Shown: positions 49,831 to 61,215 of the stretch, piece by piece
How the letters are laid out: each line of letters opens with the position of its first letter
Position numbering within the stretch: the first letter of the stretch is position 1
Source: Orientallactaga sibirica
Taxonomy: Eukaryota > Chordata > Mammalia > Rodentia > Dipodidae
Assembly: GCA_036365145.1 (NCBI GenBank)
Contig: JAEOAD010000888.1
Coordinates: forward strand, 2,211,501-2,275,500
Reading direction: 5' to 3'
Length of the DNA: 64,000 bases
Notes under the pieces: generated by a model
What the model saw: only the letters and a program-made list of their open reading frames with translations
What the model was told of the DNA's origin: nothing
The model's database searches: none
Position numbers and translations under genes: made by a program

Positions 49831-50279
49831 ACGGAAGCTCAGTGGGCCTTTCCAGGATCCCGGGACACTTGACTGCCGGTCGCATGCAGTAGAACAGGGG
49901 CCAAGCTTTGGCCGGGTAACTAACGTGGTGACCCGGAGGCTGGTCCTGCTGAGACTAACACCTTCAGGGCTGTCCCGGAGGGTCTCAGGTGCGTCATCTG
50001 GGATCACGAGGCAAAGGAATCGCGAAGGTTTTGTGAATGGTAAATCTCTCTGCAAATGCTAGTGACTCGTTCCCGCTTTCGGCAGTCGTCCAGGACCTGG
50101 CTGGCGGTTGCATACGTGCTCAGTAGTTGTTGAATGAAGAAAGACGAGCCATTTTCTCTCCGGGTTGCCCAACCTGGAGCTTTCAAGTGTGGACACTAAA
50201 AACCTGAGAAGACTGGAGCCCTGGCGCCCTCTGGTGTTCCACCGTAAGACAGCCGGAGAGTCATCAAGAACACACCAGC
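49831..50279. other. Single-copy DNA upstream of SPNS1
   Basis: GC content falls off from the island. No gene or repeat is recognised. Confidence 0.5.
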
Positions 50280-53200
50280 GATGGGAGATGGCTCAACTGT
50301 TAAGGCGCTATGCTTCCAAAGCCTGACTACCCAAATTCAATTCCCCAGTACCCAGGTGTACAGGGTGGCGCACTGCATCTGCAGTTTGTTTGCAGTGACA
50401 AGAGGTCCTGGCATACACATACTCATTCATTACATGGCAGGTGCGTCTAGAGTTCATTTGCAGTGGCAAGAGGCCCTGGCCCGCCAATTCTATCTGCCTC
50501 TACCTCTCATAATAAATAATAATTGTTTTTTGAGGTAGGGTCTCACTCTAGCTCAGGCTGAGCTGGATTCACTATGTAGTCTCAGGGTGGCCTCGAACTC
50601 ACAGTGATCCTCCTACCTCTGCCTCCCAAGTGTTGGGATTAAAGGTGTGCACCACCATGCCCTGGCTATTAATTTTTAAAAACCTGTGAATAAGAAAGTG
50701 GGGGAAGGGAGGGAATTACCATGGGATATTGTCTACAATTATGGAAGTTGTCAATAAAAGAAATTTTTTTAAAATCTGCAAATAAAGTCAGGACAGGGCT
50801 TCCCTCAAGTGAAGTCCACTAGCCCTCCTTCAAATTATATTTTGTGTGTTGCATGATCATTTCCTGTCCTCCCAGGTACCAATGCTGTAAGACTTCACTC
50901 CCATGGTTGGACCTGTAAGACCCTTAGCAAATGCTAGGTTTCAATTTCTTTCTTCCTTTCTTTTTTTTAAAATTTTTTAAAATTATTTATTTTTGGAGAG
51001 AGACAAAGAGGGAGAGGGAGACAGAGATGGGCGCGCCAGCACTCTCTCAGCTGCTGTGAATGAAATCCAGATGTGTGCGCCCCCTTGTGGGCAAGTGCGG
51101 CATTGCGCCCTTGCGTCACTTTGCATCTGGCTAAACGTGGGACCTGGAGATTGGAACCGGGTTCTTAGGCTTAGCAGGCAGGCGCCGTAACCACTAAGCC
51201 ATCTCTCCAGCCCTTCCTTTTCTTTCTTTCTATAGACGTGGAGGATCACTGAGAGTATGAGGCCAGCCTAAGACTACAGTGAGTTCCAGGTCAGCCTGAG
51301 CTAGAGACCCTACCTCAGAAAACCAAAATAGCCAGGGGTGGTGACGATTGCCTTTAATCCCAGCAGTAGGGAGGCAGAGATAGGACGATTGCCATGAATT
51401 CGAGGCCACCCTGAGACTACATAGTGAGTTCCAGGTCAGCCTGGGCTAGAGTGGAACCCTACCTAGAAAAACCAAAATAATAATAATAATAGTTTATTTA
51501 TTATGAGATAGAGACAGAGGGGCAGATAGAGGGCCAGGGCCTCTTGCCACTGTAAATGAACTCTAGTCACACATGCCATCTTGTGCATCTGGGTTTATGT
51601 GGGTACTGGGGAATTGAACCCCAGTCCTTCAGCTTTGCAGGCAGGTGCCTTAATTGCTGTGCCATCTCTCCAGCCCTACTTGCAGCTTTTATTGAGAGTT
51701 TTAGGAAGTAAAAGCTATGGGGAGTCTAGACACAAGACATCACAAGTTCACATCAGGCAATCTTTGGAGAAGCTGCTGAATTACTCGTGTCCTAGGAACT
51801 CCACCCAAGGCTCATAGTTTATGTCCCCAGGCTTAGACTGTGCAAAGATTAACCTGATGCAAAAGAGCTCAATAACCACATTACAGAATTCAAAAGAAGT
51901 TGGTGGGGGCCTTAAACCTAGATCCTCATCCATGCCAGCCAAGTGCTCTACCATTGAGCTACCTTCCCCAGCCACTTTTTTTTTCTTTTTATTTTGAAAT
52001 GAGATCTAATTAAGAGCTGGCCTTGAACTTTCTATTCTCTTGCCTTAGCCTTCTGAACTTGGAATGACAGGTGGGTGCCATCAGGCCTGGCTGGGTAGGT
52101 GCATACTCGACCAGTGACAAGTGATTCCATTCTCTCTCTCTTTTAACTTTATTTTTATTTATTTATTTGAGTAAGAAAGAATGGGCGCACCAGGGCCTTC
52201 AGCCTGTGCAAACAAACTCCAGACACATGTTCCACCTTGTGCATCTGGCTTACATGGGTCCTGGGGAATCAAACCTGGGTCCTTTGGATTTGCAAGCAAG
52301 CACTTATAACTGCTAAGCCATTGCTCCAGCCGATTCCATTCTTGCAAATAAACATGAGAAAAATTTCACAGGAAGATCACTACAATATTGTTTGCAGGGC
52401 TAGAGAGATAGTCAGCAGTTAAAGGCACTCACAAAGCCTAACAGCCCTGGTTTGATTCCCCAGTACCAATGCATGCATCTGGAGTTCACATTTGCAGTAG
52501 CAGGAGGTCCTGGCACACCCATTCTTCCTCTTCCTCTCATATAAATTAGATGGATATATATATCCATCTTGGGCTTAGAAGTAGGTTTGTTACAAGTGAC
52601 AGAGTGCTAAAACAATAGTGAATTAAACAAGACAAAGTTCCTGTTCATGTAAAAGACCAAAGGTCAATGCTATGGAGGCTAAGACATGGCAAGGAGGTGA
52701 AGATCTGGGCTGCTTGTGTCACTGTCCTCCCACACAGCTCCAACTCAAGGCCTCTTCATGGCAGGGCTGTTGCTCAACCTCCTCAGCAGGAAGGGAGCAA
52801 AGAAAGAGGGCACACTGCCTCTCTAGACACTTCCTAGCAGTGGCACCCCCATTTCCATTTTCACCCCAGGAGCCCAAGCTGGCACTTTGCCACATCTACA
52901 TAGATCACTTCTAATACCAAATACCACGTGAAGGGTTAAGGGCAAAAGCTAGGTGGCAGAGAACTTTCCTGGCATGAAGAAGGTCCTAGGTTCAATCTCA
53001 AGTGAGACACATACAATGTGAATGCTATATAAATAGTTATACTATATTTTTCAGGGAATAGTGAAACAGAAAAAAGTCTGTTTCGTGGTACAACTTTCAC
53101 ACATACACAAACACAGAGTAGTCAGGGTCTTCATATGTAGCCCAGGCTGGCCTCAAACCTTCTGCCTCAGCCTCCCAAGTTCTAGCTGTCCCTAATAGTT

Positions 53201-53420
53201 TTCTCTTAAATATATTTTTATTTATTTCCAGGCAGAGAGGGGGGAGGAGGAGGAGGAGGAAATGGGCATGCCAGGGCCTCCTGCCATTACAGACAAATTC
53301 CAGATGCATGTGTCACTTAGTAAATCTGATTTTACATGGGTACTAGGGAATCGAACCCGGGTCATTGGGTTTTGGAAGCAAGTATCTTAACCTCTATGCC
53401 ATCTCTCCAGCCCCCCTAAT
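50280..53420. repeat. SINE-rich spacer between SPNS1 and NFATC2IP
   Basis: DIP plus 50280-50520; B1 minus 50525-50675; L1 3' end 50690-50775; long-variant DIP minus 50990-51215; B1 plus 51240-51320 (partial) and 51330-51470; DIP minus 51490-51676; ID-like minus 51900-51975; DIP minus 52150-52335; DIP plus 52395-52545; DIP minus 53210-53420. Between 52560 and 53200 the DNA is mostly single-copy. Confidence 0.8.
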
Positions 53421-56163
53421 AGTTTTGATCCACAGTGGGTTTAATTTACAGGGATAGCTTCATTACTGTATTTATATGGAGAGTCTCTATACTTCACTAA
53501 GCTATGGGCTCCTATTAACCTGAAACAAGGAAGAAAGGATGTCAGCAAATAATTAATGGTCTTTATCCCAAGGACATCAGTGGGGACCATATGAAGATCA
53601 CAAAGACAAATCAAGTAAGTATCCATAAGGTGAATGGTTCCCTTTTATTCAGTTGCAATTGAATACATAATAGTAATGTGTTCAAACTTCCTAAAGGACA
53701 TAAACGATCTGAAAAAAAGGGAAGGTTGTACCATACCATGGATTTAAGGGTTACAAAATTTAAAAGACTGAAACATTTTACACAAAAAAATTTAATAAGT
53801 TGACATACTTTGTGAAAATTAGACTAAATATCAGTAGAAATAATTTTTCTTAGTAGACAAAGCTGAGAAAACTGGCTCATTATCTGATAAAAATAATAAA
53901 ACTTGTTCTCCCACACATAGGTATATTTCAGGTCATCTGAAAGTGATGTGTAATGTTTAATAATCAGCACAGCCTGTTAGCAACCAATGAGAACCAGTGT
54001 TTGATGGCTAGAACAATCAAGACTCCATACCAGGGTGGACCACTGAGACCATTTAGTGGTCTCAATGGAAGGAAAAACTAGTGTGCTAACAAAGTAAAAC
54101 CATCTTAAGTAGCTTTAAATAAGAATTCAAAAGCAACAAACTTTAAAACTAAAGTTAATTGTCTACATTAAAATTAGGAATGTTTATATGATGACAGATC
54201 TCCCTAGATAAAAAAAAGTGCTACTCTGAAAGTTATTTGCAATTGCCCGGGAATATACAAGCAACTCAAAAATAAACATTAAAAAAAAAAAAAAAAAAAA
54301 AAAAGGAAGCCTCATGAAAAAATGAGCAGTTCATAGAAAGAAAATCCAGAATGGCAGACAGGTATATGAGAAAATTCCCAACACTAATGGTGATCAGATA
54401 AGTGTACATTAAACCATGTGGTACTTTATACCCATCCAAGAGGGAAGACAACCCCCCCCCTTTTTTTTTTTTTTTTTTTTCAAGGTAGAGTCTCACTACA
54501 GCTCAGGCTGACCTGGAATTCATTCTGTAGTCTCAGGGTGGCCTCGAATTCAGTGATCCTCCTACCTCTGCCTCCCAAGTGCTGGGATTAAAGGCGTGCG
54601 CCACCACACCCAGCTTTTTGACAATTCCCATTCTAAAGAAAATTAGGAGAGCCAGAAAAACTGTATAACACACAATCCCATCCTGGATATGTATGCCAGC
54701 AAACTGTCCATACTGGCATAGAAAGGGACACAGAAAAATATGTTAGCTTGGGCCTGGTATACAGGACCAAGGAGTTGGAGGCACCCAGGTGTCCCCTACT
54801 TAAGGCATTGTGAGTAAAATTCATCGGATGCCACTGTGAAGTCCAGCTGCAGATCAATGCAATGACAGAACTAGGAGTCACCAGGGTTAGATCTTCACTC
54901 ATATCAAGTAAAACCAATAAGGTCTATTGCACAGCAACATACACATACAGTAAAATCATATTCACTTATGAAACATAACCCATTTTTTTTTTTTTTTTAA
55001 AGACAGGGTCTCAGGTAGCCCAAGCTGGTCTTGGTAATTGCACAGCACCATATATGTAGAGTAAAAGCATTTTTACTCAAAAAACATTGCTCTTTTTTTG
55101 TCTGCTTGTTTTTTGTTGTTATGACACAGTGTCTCAGGTAGCCCAGGCTGGTCTCAAACTCAGTATGTAGCCAAAGGTGACCCTGAACTTCTGATCCGCC
55201 TGCCTCTACTTCCCAAGTGCATGGATTACAAGCATGCACCACTATGCCTGATTTTATGTAATGCTGGGGGTGAAAATCTAGGCTTCCTGCATGGCAGGCA
55301 GGCAGGCAGGTACTCTACCCACTGTGCTACATCCCCAACCCCAAAACATTTTATCTTATGAGGTTATTCACATTCAATGATGTAAAATAAGTATTAAGTG
55401 GGGTACTAACAAGGAGATGGTATGAATGAAAAAGCCATAAACCAGAGAACTTTTGCATGGGACTGTGTAGCCAAGATCCCCAACGCAATGGCTGTGTGTG
55501 CTCAGTTACACCTCCAATGTGCAGTTCTGGAAGGAAACACTCAGGGCTGAGATGCCATTCATTACTGTTATCCTTCAAGAGCACTGTGCTCATCTGCCTG
55601 TGCTTAAACTTCAGGGTATATGTCCTTGTTCATCATCCTGTATGCCAAGCACCTCAAGCAAACTGCATGCACAGCTCTTGAGAGAGAATAAAACCACTGT
55701 GCTTTCTATGTGAAATAAACCCCAGGCCTGGACACCCATACACAACCCACATTAGTTCAACCCACTATGTCAACAGGAGCAGAATTTCATAGGACATTTT
55801 GATGAAACAAAAGACAACAGTGAAGGTCAAATGGTAAGGTGGAAGAGGCTTTTCTCTGGGTCCCAAGGGAAACAACACACAGCATGACGTGCATGGAGCC
55901 ACAGGCCACCCAGATCAGTAGCAGCCACCATACAACTACCAAATAGTTAACAGCTTGAAGCCAGGACCAGATACAGACACAAAGTTCACTCCTTGATTTT
56001 GCTTCAACTTAAATTCTTAGCATGTGCAAGGTCCTAGGTTCAATTCTCAGGATGGAAAAATATAAATGAATAGGTTCTAAGTCATCTATCTCTTATGGGG
56101 CAAAAATAAAAAGAGGAAAATTCTCCCCAAGTCCTGGCTGGGCATCCAAACAGAGCAGCAGTT
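53421..56163 (-). other. Probable NFATC2IP 3' UTR and flank
   Basis: This stretch follows the NFATC2IP stop codon and is AT-rich and mostly single-copy. An AATAAA on the gene strand at 53644-53649 is one candidate polyadenylation signal, which would give a UTR of about 2.5 kb. Inserts: B1 minus 54480-54615; an old B1-like minus copy about 55000-55250; an ID-like minus copy 55265-55345; an ID fragment near 56015-56055; A/T runs at 54280-54304 and 54460-54480. The true 3' end is not determined. Confidence 0.45.
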
Positions 56164-59100
56164 TCAGCCCCAGACCTCAATGAGATCCCCAGATTCCATG
56201 CCGAGATCAACCGGCAGCTCCTTGCCTGAAAGCTTTGTCCCATCAAAGAAGAAGGAGAGCTTGTGTCCGGAGAGTCCCATAGCCTCCTCATAGTGCGACA
56301 TGAGGATCTTAAGAGGAGAATCCTAGGTGGAAAGGGGGATAAAGATGTAAAAATGTGAAAGGAAATGGGTAGATTCCACAGAGATGAACAAGTAAGTTAG
56401 GACAGTGGGCTAGGAGTATAGCTCAGTGGTAGTTTATGTGATGTGCTAAATTCAATCCCCACCATCCCAAAAAGAAGATAAATTTTAACCAGCTATGTGG
56501 CACATACCCCTAAGCTAGGTGTGGTGGCGCACGCCTTTAATCCCAGCACTCGGGAGGCAGAGGTAGGAGGATCGCCACGAGTTCGAGGCCACCCTGAGAC
56601 TACACAGTGAATTCCAGGTCAGCCTGGGCTAGAGTGAGACCCTACCTCGAAAAACCAAAAAAAAAATTTTTTTTTAAGTGCTACCCTTGTGCTCGCTTCG
56701 GCAGCACATATACTAAAGTGCTACCCTTACAGCATCGAGGCACTTTTTTTTTTTTTTTTTTTGGTTTTGCAAGGTAGGGTCTCACTCTGGTCCAGGCTGA
56801 CCTGGAATTAACTATGTAGTCTCAGGGTGGCCTCGAACTCTCGGCGATCCTCCTACCTCTGCCTCCCGAGTGCTGGGATTAAAGGCGTGCGCCACCAAGC
56901 CCGGCCGAGACACTAAAAAAAAAAAATTTTTTAAGGGGTTGCTGGAGAGATGGCTCAGTAGTTAATGGCACTTGCCTGCAAAGCCTGACTGCCCAGGTTC
57001 AATTCCCCAATATCCATGTAAAGCAAGATGCACAAAGTGGTGCATGTATTTAGAGTTCATTTGCAGTAGCAGGAAGCCCTGGCATGCCCATTCCCCTTCC
57101 CCCACCTCTGGCTACCTATCTCAAATAAATAAAAATTCAAAAATTAAAAATAAAGCAGGGTGTGGTGGTGCACACTTTTAATCCCAGCACTTGGGTGGCA
57201 GAGGTAGGAGGATCACCAAGAGGTCGAGGCCACCCTGAGACTACACAGTGAATTCCAGGTCAGCTTGGACTAGAGAGTGAAACCCTACCTTGAAAAACCA
57301 AAAAAATAAAAATAAAAAAGTAAAAAGATTTTGGGACAAGTCAAATAGTGAAGTCAGAGCCCCCTGCAGAGGATGGCAAGTGGCTATAGAGTGAGAATGA
57401 TCCAAACTAAGAGCTGGGCTCTCCCATTTATGATGTGTATGAGTTTAAACAAGTGTGAGGGGTTAAACTGTGCACCCAAATACCTTGTAGTTCTAACGCC
57501 TGGTAAATGTGAATGAGACATTATTTGGACTTACAGCCTTTTCAAATAATATAAAGTTAAGATGAGGTGAGAATTGATTAGGGTGGCTGCTAACCCTATA
57601 GTACTTAGGGCCTCACAATGTAAAACAGACACACAGAGTACAAAGGAACGTTGGTCACCACCACAGAGGGGGATGAAGAGTCTACCTGCAGCCTCAGAGG
57701 GAACACAGTCCTAATACCTTACTTGCACACTTCCAAGTCTACAAAACGATGACAGAATTGATTTCTGTTGTTCTAAGCCACCCAATTTGTGGTACAGTAG
57801 TCCCATTATTCATTGCCACATTCCAAGACCCCATTTGGTACCTCAAACCAAAGATAATACCAAACTCCAAATATACTATTTTTCCTGTGCATACATACAT
57901 ACTTACAGTAGCTAAATTTATAAATTAGGTGCAATAAGGCCAAGTGTGGTGGTACATGCCTTTAGTCCCAGCACTCAGGAAGCTGAGGTAGGAGGGTCCC
58001 TATGAGTTCAAGGCCAGCATGGGACTACAGAGTGAGTTCCTGGTCTGGAATGAGAGCCTGCTTCCAAAAAAAAATTTAGATGCAATAGGAAACTGACAAC
58101 AGTAAATTAAGAATTGGGCTTGCATGTGTGGAACATGCGCATGGGCCACTACATGCATATGGAGGACAGAGTACAGCTTGTGATATAGCCTTCGTCATTC
58201 CAGCTCCTTGGAAGCAGGATCTCTTGGTTTCACTCTGTTGCTGTTCATTGCTGCACTGGCTTCAAACTGCCAGGAAATGATGTCTCCATCTCATATCTCA
58301 GAAGTGGAGTACAGAGTGCAGGGATAACAGAAGCCCACCACAGCTTCCAGCTTTTGTACATGGAATTTGAGGATTGAACTCAAGCATTCAGGCTTGAGAG
58401 GCAAAGGCTTTATCCACTGAACCATCTCCCCAGCCCCAAATTGGAAGACTTTTAACAATACACTATATAAGTTATGTAAATGTTACCTGTCTGTCTCTCT
58501 TGCACAAAGTATCTTAACAACCTCAGCATTGACTGATTTTTTTTTCCTTTCCTTTTTTAAATTTTTTTCTTTATTTTTTCAAGGTAGGGACTCACTCTAG
58601 TACAAGCTGACCTGGAAACTCACTTTGTAGCCCCATGCTGGCCTCAAACTGTGATCCTTCTACCTCTGCCTCCCAAGAACTGGGATTAAAGGCATGGGCC
58701 AACCATGCCTAGGCTCCTTCCTCTCCTCTCCTCTCCTCTCTCTCCTCTCCTCTCCTCTCCTCTCCTCCCCTCTCCTCTCCTTTCTTAGATTCTTCATCTT
58801 TCACTTAAATGAAGGATTCTAGGTCTCTCTATACAACCTAGTATGATCTGGTCTCAGAAAGGTTGGGAGTGTAACTGTGAAAAGTTTGCAAAAGGACTTG
58901 GGTTCTATTCACAGTACCAACACGCACACATGCCCTGTGCAAATTTTTCTTTGGTATATACAAATTGACAGCCTAATTACTCTTGTGCTTCTGGGGCCAT
59001 TTTTAAGTAAAATGAGAGTCCTTTGAACAAAAGCACTGCATCATGAGACTGACAGCTACTGAGGACTGATAGGCAGATAGTGTGCACTGTGCCACTGTGT

Positions 59101-61152
59101 GGATACACTGGACAAAAGGTGTTTCACATCCAGAAGGGGACAGAGTGGGATTTCATACTACACGCAGAATGGTACACACACATTTAAAACTTAAGAAATT
59201 AGCAGGGCGTTGTGGCACACGCCTTGAATCCCAACACTCGGGAGGTAGAAATAGGAGGATCATGCAAGTTCAAGGCCACCCTGAGACCACACAGTGAATT
59301 CCCAGATCAGCCTGGGCTAGAGTAAGACCCTACCTCGAAAAACCCAAAAATAAAATAAAATTAAATAATTAAATAAAACTTATGAAATGTTTTGTTTTGG
59401 ATTTTTAAAAATTTTTGTTGTTGTTGTTATTTTTATTTATTTATTTGAGAGCAACAGACAGACCAAAAGAGAAAGAGGCAGCTAGATAAGAGAATGGGCT
59501 GGGCATGCCAAGGTCTCCAGCCATTGCAAACAAACTCCAGATGCATGCGCCCCTTTGTGCATCTGGCTTGCGTGGGTCCTGGGGAACTGAGCCTCAAACA
59601 GGGGTCCTTAGGCTTCACAGGCAAGCTCTTAACCACTAAGCCATCTCTCCAGCCCCAGATTTTTCTTTTTTTAAAGATTTATTTATTTATTTATTTATTT
59701 ATTTGAGACAGAGAGTGAGAATGGGTGCGCCAGGGCCTCTAGCCACTGCAAACGAACTCTAGACGCATGCACCACCATGTGCATCTAGCTTATGTGGGAC
59801 CTGGAAAATCAAACCCAGGTCCTTAGGCTTTGCAGGCAAGTGCCTTAATCACTAAGCCATCTCTCCCGCACTGGTGTGGATTTTTCGACAGCATCTCAAA
59901 AGCTCAGGGCAACCATGAATTTGCTATGTAGCTGAGAATGACCCCGAGCTCCTGGTCCTCTTGCTGGAGGTGGTAGGGCAGAAAGGAAAACAGTCTAAAG
60001 ATACTTTTGCCATTTCCTTAGGCTATCAGACTACTGAAACAATGAGCCCCAAGAATTTCCCCAGAAATCTCAGGCTGTGAAAAAGAAAAGGCCAGGACAG
60101 CACTAGGGAGAGATAGGAGGATCACTGTGAGTTTGAGGTCACCCTGAGACTACATAGTAAATTCCAGGTCAATATGGGCTAGAGATACTACCTTGAAAAA
60201 AAAAAAAAGAAAGGAAAGGAAAGGACAGGACAGGACAAGGTCTAGTGTCAGTCAGAGGGGAAGCTAATCTCCCTAGAGGGGTATTTCAGCAGTGATGGCA
60301 ATTTGGCAGACCATCTTACAGAAGAGAACAGCACCCAGACAGTGACAGGTGAGTTGCTTAGCTATACATACTGTTGGCTCTCTACTTAAACCCAAAGATG
60401 GACTTAGAGGGGAGTCATTGGGTCTCTTTTACTTACTACCTAATGTGGGCACATTTGAAAAAAACTTTTTTTTTTTTTTTTTGCTTTTCACTATTACTTC
60501 TAAAATTTTCCATATGCTATTTCTTTTCTTTTTTAGTTGAGGTAGGGTTTCACTCTAGCCCAGGCTGGCCTTGAACTCACAGCAAGCCCCCTACTTCTGC
60601 TTCCCAAGTGCTGGGATTAAAGACATGCACCACCATGCCTGGCTTATTTTGGGTTTTTTTTGTTTGTTTGTTCTCTTGGTTTTTCGAGGTAGGGTTTCAC
60701 TCTAGCCCAGGCTGACCTGGAATTCACTATGTAGTCTCAGGGTGGCCTTGAACTCACAGCGATCCTCCTACCTCTGCCTCCCGAGTGCTGGGATTAAAGG
60801 CGTGCACCACCACGCCCGGCTATTTTGGTTTTTTTGAGGTAGGGTCTCACTCTAGCTCAGGCTGACATGGAATTCACTATATATATAGTCTCAGACTACT
60901 TCAAACTCACAGCAATCCTCCTACCTCTGCCTATTAAGACTATTGAGAGCTAGAGAGATGGCTCAGAGGTTAAGGTGCTTCCTGCAGAGCCTAATGACCC
61001 AGGTTCAATTCCTCAGTACCCATGTAAAGCCAGATGTACAAAGGGGTGCATATACATGGAGTTCATTTGCAGTGGCCAGAGGCCCTGATGTGCCCATTCC
61101 CTCTCTTTCTTTTTATATTTTATCTATTTATTTATTTGAGAGAGAGAGAGAG

Positions 61153-61215
<63 letters not shown>

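Noticed and set aside
56689..56715. Functional U6 snRNA gene
   Set aside because: Only the first 27 bases of U6 are present and no promoter or terminator belongs to it.
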